64,000 nt of DNA from Steromphala cineraria (lineage: Eukaryota > Mollusca > Gastropoda > Trochida > Trochidae), in NCBI GenBank assembly GCA_916613615.1, contig OU744731.1, forward strand, positions 13,150,726-13,214,725. The letters are read 5' to 3'. Shown here one piece after another: positions 1 through 11,989 of the stretch. Both the position numbers and the translations under genes were made by a program. The notes under the pieces were generated by a model, which searched no databases, was not told the DNA's origin, and was given only the letters and a program-made list of their open reading frames with translations. The stretch's first letter is position 1. Each line of letters starts with the position of its first letter.

Positions 1-777
1 CAAGGTTTTATTAATAGAATTAGAAATGAGTCTATCTCGAGATTGATTAATATAAACGATCTTTATTTATTTCATGAATTATTGATTTTGTTGTAAGTGT
101 GATTTTCTTAATAAATCTTATCAGAATACTTCTTATTATATATTCAATCAAATTTATTTTGCAATCAGATTAAAAAACTATAATATTAAGATTGATCAGG
201 GCAAAAGATAAAAAAAAATTGTTTTGCATGATAGATTTTCAGAATGAGTTATATATTATTTTAAATGATAGACTTATAATTTTAAATGTCCCATTATTAA
301 GTTTTTTTTTAGACAAAATATATCTATTGATAAAAAAATCCTTTTACACAGATAGTACTTACTTCTGCATGCATGATACAATAAAACAAAATCTGTGTAA
401 TGAAAAACAAAACATTAATAAAAATTTAAGATATATATCGATGTTTTTGCTGGTCTCGTGTTATTCAGGCAAATCTTTGTCGACACTACACCAAAAAGCT
501 TTTTTTTTTTTTTTTTTTTTCCCTCCTGCCTTTAGCCATTTTGACCTCCAGAAATCCGTAAATCAAGTAATTAATTTTGTGTGGCCTAATGAAAAAAAGT
601 TTTTTTGTGAATTTTGTTTCACTTTTTGATTGTATTGAGACAAACTTCATTACAGTTTCCAAATAAAGAATAAAATAAAAAATAATGTAATAAATTATTC
701 ATATTGCAAAATATCTTTGATCATTAATACAATGATAAAATTGAGTTCATGATTTAAAATTTTACAGGTTATTTATT
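1..777. other. AT-rich DNA without identifiable gene
   Basis: I see only AT-rich low-complexity sequence. A run of 21 T occupies 500-520; it could be the tail of an antisense retrocopy, but I found no body next to it. The open frame that crosses it reads through the homopolymer and is not convincing as a gene. Confidence 0.6.
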
Positions 778-1290
778 GAAGGTAGAAATTGAAATTAAGA
801 GGGAACTCAGTGCAATCCATTTATTTGTTTAACATATGAAGAAAAGGAAATTCTCTTTAATATTCGAATTTGCACTTTCAATACACATTTGAATGACATA
901 TCATATATTTCAAACGTTTTGTCAATATAATTATTCATGCGTCTTTCAAGAAGTCAGTCATCTTAATGATATTCATACAAAATTACCAAATTAGAACATC
1001 AAACTGGATCTCTAATTGAATTCTGACTGAAAAAAACTGTTTTACATACAGAAGTCTGATGAGGGAGCAAGTGAAAGACATCCTTCAGTTTATATTGGCC
1101 TGCACTAGATGCACCGAGCTCATTCTTTCCAGTGAGAAGACATTAATGAGTTTGTAGACTTTTTCCAAAATTGGGGAATTTCTTTCATCAACATTACCAG
1201 GAACGATGGCATCTCTATCTGTGATTTTGTCAGTTTGGTTCCATCCAAAATTATTGAATTACTCAGTAACCTTGCAGTTACTCATTTTGT
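778..1290 (+). repeat. Dispersed repeat, copy 1 (inverted partner near 45 kb)
   Basis: This segment is matched by the reverse complement of about 44762-45308. Shared landmarks in the same order include GAGGGAACTCAGTGCAAT, the stretch reading CAGAAGTCTGATGAGGG, and the end TACTCAGTAACCTTGCA. Neither copy keeps a long open frame and I see no terminal repeats. A weaker third relative may lie near 49.56-49.68 kb. It is probably a remnant of an old transposable element; the family is not recognised. Confidence 0.75.
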
Positions 1291-1689
1291 AAAAAGAACA
1301 TAACGTTACCATTAGAGACAAAAAATCTCTGTAGGTAATTGGATGTCTTATGAAAGTCCACGTGGTGTATGTATACTAGAGATATATTGTACCAACCTCA
1401 ATATTTATGAAGCCAATTCAGTTTAATGTAAGAATTCTACTCTTAATACAATTCATCTAAAGGTACTCAGATTGTATATTGAGATCTTGTATTATGGACC
1501 TATAAGTTTTAAACATTTGATTTTTCTTAAGTTGTTTCTAATTGTTTCTCAATAAAATGGAAATGAAAACTCTCAAAAATGTTCAAGGGGTTGAGTAAGA
1601 CTTAAGATAATTACCTTTATTGACTTGTATAAGATTTTATATTCTGTGATATCTAAAATAGCATGGAATGAAACAAGCCATTATTCATA
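1291..1689. other. No feature seen
   Basis: AT-rich spacer between a dispersed repeat and a SINE-like unit. No splice-bounded open frame or repeat structure was noticed. Confidence 0.5.
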
Positions 1690-1880
1690 GATGACGTAGC
1701 TCAAATGGTAGAGCATCCACTGATCTGGAACTTGGTTACTTACCATGTCATACCAAAAGACATATGCTGGGAAAAGATGGGAGATGTTGCTGCCACGCTC
1801 AGCATAAGGATAGAAAATTGCTTGAACTGGCACTGCACTGTTCATGGCTGCTGGGTGACACAGGCACACAAAGAATGAAA
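1690..1880 (+). mobile_element. tRNA-derived SINE-like unit
   Basis: The segment begins with a tRNA-like 5' half. TAGCTCAAATGG at 1697-1708 fits a Pol III A box and is followed by GTAGAGCATCC, as in a D-arm. The expected B box position, near 1732-1740, holds only a degenerate TTGGTTAC. The following 140 bases have no coding character and would be the SINE body. Loss of the B box suggests an inactive copy. Confidence 0.5.
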
Positions 1881-2049
1881 TTACTTTATAAAAAGGATAA
1901 TGATAATTATCATAATGATAGTATTTTTGTGATGCTAGCTATTTCAAAGCTCACAGATGATTTAACCTGAAGGAATAGTACTTTCAATTTCACTGTTAAG
2001 CATTTTGCTCGACCATATAGACCATATGTTACCAAGTTAAGGTAACCAT

Positions 2050-2185
2050 TTGTACAGTCTGGTAGACTGAGTGCTATGTGGATGAAGTGCCTTGCCCTGG
2101 TCTAAAATGGATTTGAACCTACCCGTTGGTGTGAGAGGCCAGTATGTTTACCTTGACACCACTGTGCTTGGACAGAACTAGGACT
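2050..2185 (-). mobile_element. tRNA-derived SINE-like unit, minus strand
   Basis: On the minus strand AGCACAGTGGTG (2168-2157) resembles an A box and GGTTCAAATCC (2119-2109) is a good B box. The 37-nt gap between them is near the spacing seen in tRNA genes. The adjoining plus-strand stretch GAAGTGCCTTGCCC resembles a tail common in marine-animal SINEs, from memory and unchecked. The cloverleaf is poor, so this is a SINE or tRNA relic and not a tRNA gene. Confidence 0.5.
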
Positions 2186-2699
2186 ACAAAGAGTTATTGT
2201 ATAATTATTACTCTTATCAACCTTACCTATAGAGGGAACATTTTCCACCTGCACAATTCGTTTGAATGATGGCATGTATAAGATACATGCTTCAAAAATG
2301 CCATGACTGAAAGTAGAGGACGTCTTTTGCTATTACGTAACTATATATGACTTCAAACCATATGACAGTAAAAAATATGATGTTATTGCTAAACAGCTTT
2401 GCAATGCAAGTCTAATGGCAGATGGGCATGTGTTTAGTGACAGTTATTTTAGAATTACCGGTAGGAAAAGTGACATTTAGTGTCATATGTATTCTCATCC
2501 TTTTAACCTATGATATATATTTCATATGTGGGGGTAATCTATATTGGACTCTTCAAAGGCTGTTCTGATAATTTCTTACTCTTTTTACAGTGTTATCAAT
2601 TGAACTGAAGAGTCCAACCATCTTAACTTGACTATCTTCAATTATTGGTTTTACGCTTACACCTAAACTTATCACAGACCCTCCTGACAATTTCTTGTT

Positions 2700-2874
2700 A
2701 AATTGGTTCCAGAATGAAAAGCATAGTACTCCAAGACACCGTAAGTTGTCTGGTTCCAGAATTGAGTCCACTTTGGTATTCTCAACAGACCAAACTTGTT
2801 AACAAAGTGATGAAGGCAATGAAGTGCAATACAATCAAATAGTCGAGTGTCAGTCTTAGACAATGGATTGGGAC
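2700..2874 (-). repeat. Dispersed repeat family B, copy 1
   Basis: The reverse complement of this segment matches 46915-47085 closely and 19030-19140 partially. Shared blocks include GGTCTGTTGAGAATACCA and GAGTACTATGCTTTTCATTC. The same reading frame is free of stops in all three copies, for about 60 codons here and at 46.9 kb and about 34 at 19.0 kb. This hints that the family descends from coding sequence, but I recognise no protein. Confidence 0.75.
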
Positions 2875-4530
2875 TAAAATGTACAAAATTCTGAATTAGA
2901 TTTACCACAGCGTCATTTCCGCCCACTACTGAAGACAACAAGTTTTATTTATCATTGTAGCACTTTTGAATAGATATTGGAGAAAAATGAAAAATGCATC
3001 TCCCTGTGCTTACTAAACCAATGAAAGAAGTGGAGTATTCAATACCTATTTCTGAAAACTGCTTAACTGATGGTTCTAATTAAAGGAGCAGTAGCATGTT
3101 TTAAGGGAAATATAAGGTGATATCAGGAAAATAGATACAATGATTCCAATTGAAAGACAATATATGTAAATGAAGCAGGACGTATTAAATCAAATATATC
3201 ATTTAATGTAATGCCTATTTCTTACACAAAATGAAAAATAGGGTTTCACACAAAAATGGCTGCCATTGGACTTTATATGAATCTTAATTTTTTGTTCTCT
3301 GACTATGGATGATTGGTTTGTGTTGTGAGATTTTTTAACACTATCAAAATAATACACTTCGTATTAACATACAATTATTAGTGAAAAATTGCAAACATAA
3401 AAAAAAAAAACGTACTACTGTCCCTTTAGATGAGGTTCTAATGAAATCCCTTGTATTGTCTTTTCATTGTTGGTGGCACATGATTCTATGCAGTGTTGAG
3501 TTGACTTCTATCAGAGATGTTCAGCAACACTTGGATCAGTTGGCCAAATTGATAATTGACCCAATCATTGCTTAAGAATATGAATGTTTGATTCTCGGCC
3601 CCACACTAAGACAGGAGTTGAGAGACTTGTGTTAGTGATATCCAGGAAGTGTGCCTCTTGTCACAATTTGGTACCACATCACAATTGTGTACAATTCGGC
3701 ACCTGTTTTGGAAGTGGAGGCATTGTGAGAGATACCTATTAGAAGGGTCGGAGTTGGCAGCTTTCTTGCACACTCTACCAGAGTTGTGAAGGAAAAGTTA
3801 AATGAAACTGTGTTTGTTCTTACACAAGTGCACATAGTAATGTGTGTAGTGATATATATGGTGTCATCTTAGAGAGGTATTTACTCTTGCAAAAGATCAA
3901 CCTTTTAATGCTTATAAGTTTAGTAACAGCATTTATTCAAGATTTTCATTGAAAACTGAACAAAGGAATGTTCTCTGTTTACGATCGCATTATTGTAAAA
4001 AACTGTAGAAGATAAGATTTGATTAGAAAGTGTTTTAAAGGTTATATAACTAGTATTCATTTAAATTGTACATGTGATCTTTGGCTTATGCAAATAGGTA
4101 TATTTTTCAATATTAAAAAAGATTATTGTCGGAGTAGTAGCCAATTTTTAACAAATATCATTATTTTGATATTTTGACATCCAAATAAAATGCATTTTAA
4201 TCATAGATAAAGTGTGAGGGCTTAGTTTGTTTAATAGGACAGAAAATCTTCTGCATTAAATGGAAGCATCAGGTTAATTCAAGGGCACCATCAGGTTATT
4301 CATTGAACTGAAGAGAATGACAACCTCTGTTTAGAAACTAATGTGCCACTGGCACTGAACTCCAGCAGATAACATTCAACAATTGGAAAATCATCATGAT
4401 TGATGGGAAGAATCATTCAATTTCTGAATCAAATTTGGTTTTGCAGCTAATGCGATACGAACATTTGTAACACAAATGGTATTTCATAATTGTTCACTAA
4501 AACCTTTCCAATATCAAAGGTTTCATAAAA
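2875..4530. other. Intergenic DNA, no gene recognised
   Basis: AT-rich sequence with short A-runs (for example near 3401-3410). Short open frames occur but lack splice context, repeated structure or recognisable motifs. Confidence 0.5.
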
Positions 4531-4539
4531 ATCACATGT

Positions 4540-6470
4540 GTTGATCTGCTTTTAGTCCTGATGACCTTGTCTGAACAGTCTAATTGATGGTAATGTTAAT
4601 GGAAGCGTCTTCAGAGTAGCATGTGTAAATGGGCCACAAGGGACTGATCATTAAACTAGTCGAGCCATGCTCTGTCTGAGAGTTATATTGATATACAGAG
4701 AGTGATTTTTTATTCGAAGGTTTGAAGCATATATGACCTGAACATTATTGAACAATGAGAGATATGTACATTGAAATGTCTTCAGAGATGCATGTGCTAA
4801 TGGGCCACAAGGGACTGCTCATTAAACTGATCGAGCCATGCTCTGTCTGAGAGTTATATTGATAAACAGAGAGTGATTTTTTATTCAAAGGTTTGAAGCA
4901 CATGTGTTGATCTGCTTTTAGCTCTGATGACCTTGTCTGAACAGTCTAATTGATGATAATGTTAATGGAAGAGTCTTCAGAGGAGCATGTGCTAATGGGC
5001 CACAAGGGACTGCTCATTAAACTAGTCGAGCCATGCTCTGTCTGAGAGTTATATTGATATACAGAGAGTGATTTTTTATTCGAAGGTTTGAAGCACATGT
5101 GTTGATCTGCTTTTAGCTCTGATGACCTTGTCTGAACAGTCTAATTGATGGTAATGTTAATGGAAGAGTCTTCAGAGGAGCATGTGCTAATGGGCCACAA
5201 GGGACTGATCATTACACTAGTCGAACCATGCTCAGTCTGAGAGTTATATTGATACACAAAAGTGATTTTTTATTCAAAGGTTTGAAGCATATATGACCTG
5301 CACATTATTGAACAATCCAAATGACCGATATGTACATTGAAGTGTCTTCAGAGAAGCATGTGTTAATAGCTCACAAGGGATGCCTCATTATACCGATCAA
5401 GCCAAGCACTGTCTGATTGCAATACAGAGAGAGACATTTTGGTTCAATGGTTTCAAACAAACCAAATCTGTTTATGCTTTTAACCTGTTACAATGTTCAG
5501 TACAGGAATGTCGCCCAGAAGAGCATGTACTAATGTCCAACAAGGGACCTATCATTAAACTGGCTGAACCTTAATTGCTGTCTGAGAGATGCTTGGATAT
5601 ACGAGAGACATTTTGGTTCAACGGTTTCAAACAAACCAAATCTGTTTATGCTTTTAACCTGTTACAATGTTCAGTACAGGAATGTCGCCCAGAAGAGCAT
5701 GTACTAATGTCCCATAAGGGACCTCTCATTAAATGCATGGCTCAACCTAGCTGTCTGAGAGTTGCATGGATATCCAGAGAGACAATTTTGCTCTACGGTT
5801 TCAAACAAACCAAATCTGCTGACCCTTTTAACCTGCTACAATGTTGGTGACAGAAATGTAAATGCAAGTGTCACCCAGAAGAGCATGTACTAATGTGCCA
5901 CAAGGGACCTCTCATTAAACTGACTGAACCTAGCTGTCTGAGAGTTGCATGGATACACAGAACACCATTTTGATTCAATGGTTTCAAACAAACCTTTTAC
6001 ATGTAACTCTGATGAACATATTTAAACAGTGTACGTAAAGGTATAATACATATCGAATATCTCTCCAGAGAAGCATTCAAGGGACTTCTCGCTAAACTGA
6101 CCAAGGCCGTGTGTGTGCATGTTATATAGATATACAGAAGAGAGAATTTTTTATTCAGTGGTTCGATAAAAACAAATCTGTTGAGCTTTTTCTCCTGTGG
6201 AACATACTTGAAGGCCCGGAATGTAGATGAAAGTGTCATTGAGAGATGCACGTGTAAATAGTCCCGAAGGGACCTCTCATTAAACTGGGCAAGCCATTCT
6301 CTGTCTGAGAGTTACATGGATATACAGAGAGCCAGTTTTATTCAAAGGTTTCAGGTGTACATAAACTAAACTCCCTTGAACAGTCTAGGTGACAGGATAC
6401 ATAATAATGTGCTGCACAAGGAACATGGTGTAATGACCAAGGAATATGATACATACCAAGTCAAGCTCTG
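4540..6470 (+). repeat. Diverged tandem array, units of about 170-195 bp
   Basis: About ten units are anchored by variants of CATGTGCTAATGGGCCACAA followed by GGGACT.CTCATTAAACT. The anchors fall at about 4620, 4791, 4986, 5181, 5357, 5524, 5698 and 5884, giving spacings of 167-195 bp, with weaker units near 6071 and 6247. A second block, GATGACCTTGTCTGAACAGT, recurs within units and also appears in the array at 29.7-31.0 kb. Unit length is close to one nucleosome repeat. The open frames inside are repeat translations with no independent support. Confidence 0.85.
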
Positions 6471-6566
6471 TATGTAGTTACTGTGAGAAGATGAGATCTT
6501 GTGGAATAATGCTCATAATGGTTCCAGACCATATTCAATACAGGATGGTGATAGTTCCCACTTCCA

Positions 6567-6700
6567 TGGAATAAATACAAGGTTTCTGTTGAGTGGAATG
6601 AATACAGGGCTTCTGTTGAGTGGAATGAATACAGGCCTTATCTTGTATTTGATAAATACAAGGATTTCTTTCCATGGAATGAATACACGGCTAGTTTTCC
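6567..6700 (+). repeat. Short tandem repeat, about 27-bp unit
   Basis: Variants of TGGAATGAATACAGGG recur at 6567, 6594, 6621, about 6650 and 6675. Because 27 is a multiple of three, the frame stays open and yields an MNTG-like repeated peptide. I take this as a by-product of the repeat and not as a gene. Confidence 0.75.
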
Positions 6701-6719
6701 TTTTCTTTTGAATTTCTTA

Positions 6720-8250
6720 ATTGAATGTTGCCTATCCGAGTTTGTTCTGTGAAGGATTACCAAGATTTCTGTTCCATGAAATGAATGCAGGTTCAATCAC
6801 CTTGGCAATGGAATAATTCAGGTTTTATGATATATTTTATTCATATTTATGCCAGTGAAGTTTTCTTGATAGACTATTGCTGTAGGTGTGAAGCTACCAA
6901 ATGAACTGAAACTGCTCAAGAGATAAACAACAGTCTGTATAGTGCTAGGGAGCACCTTTTATACCAAGTTTTTGCTATAGATTGAACTAATAGTTAAGCC
7001 AGTGTTTTAATTATTTATAGGATTGTTGGACACTTTGTTTGCTGCTTGATGGAATGTTGGAACTTGATTGCGATACATAGGAGAAACCAAATTCCGTTCA
7101 CTAACATTGAATGGTTTCAGCCATATTTTCCATTAAATGGGATTAAATGTCCAATGCATTCTTGTGACAAACTACTGCAGTTGTTGGTCTACTGATCTAC
7201 TGATGTAAAACTGCTCACAGGAGATGAAACGACAAACTGTTTATTGCTTGTGTCAGATAGACTTGGGAATTTCTGCTCCTCCTTTAAATTAACTATTACC
7301 CCTGGTACATATGTTCTATCATATTGAATGTGATTAGATGTCTAAAGATTCTGTATGGTGCTTGACAACTCATTACTGAAAATATGAAAATCCAACTGAG
7401 GCTAGACTGATTCCAGGAGGAAATGTATTGCTAATGAAGGACTATTGGACCCATTGTTCTCTATTGAATGCAGTGTCACATCTACATTTCAGTCTATAGA
7501 ATACTTTTACCCATAGCTCAATGCTCAATGGTTAATTGAATATTGATGATTATACATAGGATATGGAAACTACATTCTCCTAATCCCAAACAATAGATGA
7601 TTATAGCAAGGATTCTCATTTGAATGGAATAGATCCTTGGATTAGAGTTGATACGTTAACACTATAGATGGGAAGTCTGAAATGATTGCCAACCCACTTG
7701 TTTGCAAATAGTCCTTTCTTGAAGCCCAATCCAGAATGGTTTTATAAACCCTGTGTCACTTGTGATAAAGTTTTGTGTCATGGTTCTTCACAGATGAATA
7801 TACTGCTGAAATTTGGCACATTATCATAGATGAATGAACCTTTCAGGCTCCTGAATGAAATGGATTAACATCTCACATCTTGCAAGTATAGGAGTACATG
7901 TTTCCTCTAAGCTGAAACTTATTTGTGTTGATTTCAAGCTGTACTGTGAAGGAAAGTGTCCTGTGTTGAGTAAGTGTGATATCAATTAGGAAATTGTTTT
8001 ATCACATTCTTCAAATGTCCATTAGTGATTCACTACCTGATGGAATGATGTCTTCTTCATGGATTATAATACATATTCTCTGGATTACAATATTAAAAGT
8101 GAAGAGGATATTGCATATTTGATTACCATGTGCTAAAATTAAGTTGTGCTTATGAGCTGTAAAAAATGTTATATAGAGGGATCAAGACAAATACAAATAA
8201 AATAAGGATGGTTAAAAAAATAATAGTTACTAAAGATTTATTTTATTCCT
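6720..8250. other. Intergenic DNA, no gene recognised
   Basis: AT-rich sequence; I noticed no tandem structure, long open frame or terminal inverted repeats. It could be intronic if the exon-like segment at 8257-8320 is real. Confidence 0.5.
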
Positions 8251-8256
8251 TTTCAG

Positions 8257-8320
8257 AACAACTGACTATGGATACCTTCGAAAGTTAATCATTTTTATGA
8301 TTAGGAAGATTCTTAAGAAG
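8257..8320 (+). CDS. Candidate internal coding exon (64 nt)
   Basis: The segment is bounded by a textbook acceptor (a pyrimidine-rich tract ending TTTTCAG, AG at 8255-8256) and a strong donor (AAG|GTAAG at 8321). One frame, entered after a single split-codon base, is open for all 21 codons; the peptide includes TTDYGYLRKL and ends in basic residues. The other frame that starts at the acceptor meets a stop at once. No domain can be named from 21 residues. Short exons between long introns would fit a large-genome animal. Chance co-occurrence of good splice sites in AT-rich DNA is the main alternative. Confidence 0.3.
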
Positions 8321-8533
8321 GTAAGAACACCATATTTCTGATATTCTTTTGGTTTTGAGTAAAATTTTGTGGCATTATTGATATACTTTTTTAAAGAAAT
8401 TGTATTTGTTGTTAAGGTTCTTCTTTTAGTTTTAAAGAAACACCCCATCCCCCTAAAAGGTCAATAAGAAAGGGTAAAATATATGTTTAGATCATTGTAA
8501 AATATTCTGATATCTGTATAAATCTGTTTGTCT

Positions 8534-8539
8534 TTTATT
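8534..8539 (-). terminator. Poly(A) signal AATAAA, minus strand
   Basis: AATAAA on the minus strand, about 105 nt beyond the stop codon of the open frame at 8643-8915. The spacing suits a short 3' UTR. The hexamer is common by chance in AT-rich DNA, so it supports that gene model only modestly. Confidence 0.35.
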
Positions 8540-8642
8540 TGACGATTAAAGCATTTAAATGAGACAGCGGTGATAGAATACTGTCAACCTAGTTTTCAAG
8601 GTCACAAAAACTCTTTGACTTTAAAGTCTTCTGAACAAAATG

Positions 8643-8915
8643 TCATGAATCGTTGCACACAAACTCTTTACATTTGGAGTCAGGTTTGATGGAATTCACA
8701 CAGTCATCAATCAACTTTGACTCAAATATCTTATCGTGGTCTGGTGGTTTGGGTGCATCGTGCAGCTTATATGTTCTTGCATGTAGGGTCACCCAGGCTG
8801 CACAAAATATTTGTTGTGCCTTAAATATCTTTCTGTCTGTACTCTGATCCTTTCGATCACTTTCTCTTTGATCTATCAAATTTCTTTTTGATGATGACAT
8901 CCATGTGTTAAATAG
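8643..8915 (-). CDS. Candidate terminal coding exon, unknown protein
   Basis: On the minus strand an open frame of about 90 codons begins at a possible acceptor (CAACATTTCAG, AG ending at 8916) and ends with TGA at 8643. Without splicing, an in-frame ATG at 8936 would give 97 codons. The peptide is mixed and charged, not low-complexity: an Arg/Asp/Lys/Gln-rich stretch (around RESDRKDQSTDRK), then FCAAWVTLHART, then a C-terminus with several Cys and Lys. No signal peptide or membrane segment is evident. A minus-strand AATAAA lies about 105 nt downstream. I do not recognise the family. It may be the last exon of a gene whose upstream exons I could not find, or a relic of a retrocopy. Confidence 0.35.
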   Translation of the reverse strand, partial: LFNTWMSSSKRNLIDQRESDRKDQSTDRKIFKAQQIFCAAWVTLHARTYKLHDAPKPPDHDKIFESKLIDDCVNSIKPDSKCKEFVCNDS

Positions 8916-9396
8916 CTGAAATGTTGCAGACAACATCAAAACTCAGTCACCAAAACAGTCAAGAAGCTGACTTGAACCTTATTTAAGGTCATTAAATATT
9001 TTGAAACTTTAAAGATGCATGATGACACCCAATGAACATACCAATTCTTTAAGGAGCTGTTTATTCCATTGTTATTGTTTCATTGTCAGTCCAACTCAAC
9101 TCCAACATTGCCCAAATGTTTTACAGGAAGAACAATTCTCTGACCAAATAATAAAACCTTCGTTGTAACTAGTCTTAATTGTATTGCCATGCTACAGTGT
9201 CACACAAGTTATCAAATGTTGTCAGTTTATATTAAAAGTTAATGTTGCCACTTTGGCGATATTTTCTATCATTGGAAATCAAGCTAAGCAGGAAGCAGTC
9301 ATCAATTCATTATCGAAATATGTTGTAAGAGAGACTTCAATTACTATATCAAACCTACATAATCAATCATGTCTGGCCATATGTCTGTACCATCAT

Positions 9397-9601
9397 AAAA
9401 TATTAACGCCACTGCAACACTACACCTGTAAGTTGGAGGGTCAGTAGTGGAGCAGGAAATTAAGCATCGGTTGGTACCATTTGATATCTGATGTGTAATG
9501 ATCATCTCATAATGTGGTGGTAATAACCCTGTGAGGAGATTAGCTCAATAGTCATATGCATAATTTAGGGTTCTAATCATATATGTGGTGTCAGGAGTTC
9601 G
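9397..9601 (+). repeat. Dispersed repeat family C, copy A
   Basis: Nearly the same sequence recurs at 32023-32229, for example GCATCGGTTGGTACCATTTG and TGTGAGGAGATTAGCTCAAT. The 3' third contains TTAGCTCAATGGT-like and GGGTTCTAATC-like stretches that resemble tRNA A and B boxes, but they sit only about 18 nt apart. It may be a SINE derived from a shortened tRNA. Confidence 0.8.
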
Positions 9602-9737
9602 GAAGATCAATGCAATAATGTGGTTTGCATGGTTATTGATTATGTTTGAAACGTGAGGAAAACTGGATTTTCTGGATAAGTGTTTCCCATTTTAGTTTTT
9701 CCTTTAACTTTATTCATTCAATTAAGGAAAAAAACGC

Positions 9738-9812
9738 TATCTGCTGGTATGTTCATTGCTAGCGGTGTTGCCTGACTCAGAGGGTGTTGGTTCGAATCCC
9801 GCACTGGACTAT
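9738..9812 (+). mobile_element. tRNA-like SINE head, copy 1
   Basis: A perfect Pol III B box, GGTTCGAATCC at 9789-9799, is followed by CGCACTGGAC as in a T-arm and acceptor. The stretch TTGCCTGACTCAGAGG upstream resembles an anticodon arm with an imperfect stem. The A box is poor. A similar unit follows at 9955-10030, so this is likely part of a SINE and not a tRNA gene. Confidence 0.5.
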
Positions 9813-9954
9813 ATAAATGGCATTCATTTCGAATACATTAAGGTTTTAAAGCTCAATCAACATCCATCAGAGGGGTAATGAATGTAACAACAGCTTTACT
9901 ACCGCTTGTTGGACCTCCATTATTTGTGGATGGCGAAATGAGCGAGTTATTTAG

Positions 9955-10030
9955 CTGCTGGTATATGTTGATAGCTGGCGTTGTTTCCTGACTCTGAGTT
10001 TGTGGGTTTGAATCCCGCACAGAAATTGGC
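9955..10030 (+). mobile_element. tRNA-like SINE head, copy 2
   Basis: This unit parallels the one at 9738-9812: GCTGCTGGTATATGTTGATA, then TTTCCTGACTCTGAG, then a B box GGTTTGAATCC at 10005-10015 and CGCAC. The B box carries one substitution. The minus-strand open frame across it is a translation of this repeat. The two units about 215 bp apart suggest a dimeric SINE or two insertions. Confidence 0.5.
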
Positions 10031-10089
10031 TCGAAAAAGTACAAGAACTCGTACTGTTGAAGAAAATGTGATCCCATATAAGACAATTA

Positions 10090-11985
10090 TGGTAAAAAAT
10101 ATTTAAGAATATAAGATGATTTAATGCATAAATTTAAAATTTTTCTAAAAGGATATCTGTTTATCACATGGTGTGGTCGATACTTGAAACTAATGCATTA
10201 CAGTGTTGCTGTTTAAGAGATTTAAGTTTTTTGACTTTCAAGTCGAATGAATAATTTTTTGCCCCTTTGCCCCTCAAGTAACAGATGAGATATTCTCAAT
10301 CATAGTGTTGTTTTTTAATTTTTAAGGCAATAAATCATGTCAATGGCCTAACATAGTGTTTGGGATGATTATTAAAGGAAAAAATGTTGGGTGCTATGAA
10401 AGCTTAAAAAACATGACAAATTATTCTATGAAATGCATTGATAATGTATAAATATATATACTTAGCAAATGCTAATCATATCTTTAAATTTGACATAATC
10501 ACAGTCAGAAATAATTTTCTGTGAATTTAATACGAACATGACCAATGGTATATGAGATATTGACTAGATCATGAGACTTGGAACAATTTGGAAAATGGCC
10601 ATAACTTGACCATAAAGAATTAGCTTAACATCCTTTAAACATTTTCAGATTCAAGTTTATGTCATAAAACATGTACCAATTATTATTGAACTTATGCAGA
10701 TTCATGGAAATTAGAAAAACAGGAATTTGTTGGCCTTATTTTTTTTGTTTTTTTTAAAGTGGGACCTGGAAAATGAGGAAAAGGAAAACTTTCTCTGAAA
10801 AAATTTGACTGGATTTCTGATTTAAAAACTCTTTAACGTTTGTTGTTTTTGTCTGAAATGAAATTTAGGAATTAATTATGAATTCTGGCAGAATTTCTGC
10901 AACAAGGACCATGTAAGTGGTAAACCAAATTTTCTTTCCTGCAACAATAATTATGATCTTTGTGTTTAATAAGTATATATGTGATTGTTGATAAAAAGGT
11001 GTAAATGTGATGACAAAACTTCGAAAGTACGAAAATGGGTCTTTAAATATTTGTAAACACCTCCTTCCCTCCTTCATTTTTGCATACCGGAATGTATAAA
11101 GTAAGGGAGGAGACCTCATTTATGTCACTGTTTAGTGTCACTTTAACAGAAGTAACCATTGTAGAAATGAAGAAAGCAATATATCTTATTTTAAGGGAAT
11201 TCTTGGAGAGAACACGATTTTCAACAGTTGTCGAAAATCCCCCTGCCTGAAGACATGTATGGAAATCTCCATGATGGAGAGTTTATCTACAGACAGTTGT
11301 GATGGTCTCAGCGCCTACACTGGAAACAGCTCAATTACTCTGATCTTAGGAATCTTCCTGGCAATCATTTCCAGGCTGGTTTGCATCAATGGCCAGATTA
11401 CTGGACAGGACGTGCATGAGTCTCACTGATTCTTTTGAAATCTATAATTGTTTCTTGTCAGATCAGGAAGACAGGAAGATCCATCTTGTGCCATACTTCC
11501 TGTTCTTTGAGTGTGAAATTTAGTCTGAGATGTAACGACAATGATTTGAGGATTTGTCTGAACTAGCAACATTTATGGCATCATCATCATTTTGTCATGT
11601 TTTCTTGATTAATTTTATGGTCTGGTGTTTTGAAAGCAATACTTGACCTTTACAGGGAACAGCAAAATTTTTGAGGGACACAAAGGGATCAAGCGAAAAG
11701 GAAAATGTTACCAATTGTAACGACTGTGTTTTCTATTCCAAAGTGGCAGTTCAAACACAGAGATGACCTGTTTGGTTAAGTTTCGTAAAACTATTTTCCG
11801 AACAGATTGAAATAGAGTTGAGATGCTTGACTCTCTGAAAGTAATACATTGGCTTCAACTTTCATTCATAAGAAAATTTAAGAAATAATTTCTTTCAAAA
11901 ATGTGCTAGTGCTCTCATAGATAATCTAATGATTGAAGAACAATTCTATCATCAAAAAGCATGTTGTTTTCTCAGGAGTTAAAGT
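10090..11985. other. Intergenic DNA, no gene recognised
   Basis: I saw no tandem array, TIR pair or supported exon. The part around 11221-11440 is less AT-rich than its surroundings, but I could not place it in a gene model. Confidence 0.5.
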
Positions 11986-11989
11986 ATTT

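Noticed and set aside
5380..5850. Frames with repeated ETFWFNGFKQTKSVYAFNLL
   Set aside because: The peptide repeats because the DNA is a tandem array; the units elsewhere in the same array do not keep the frame.
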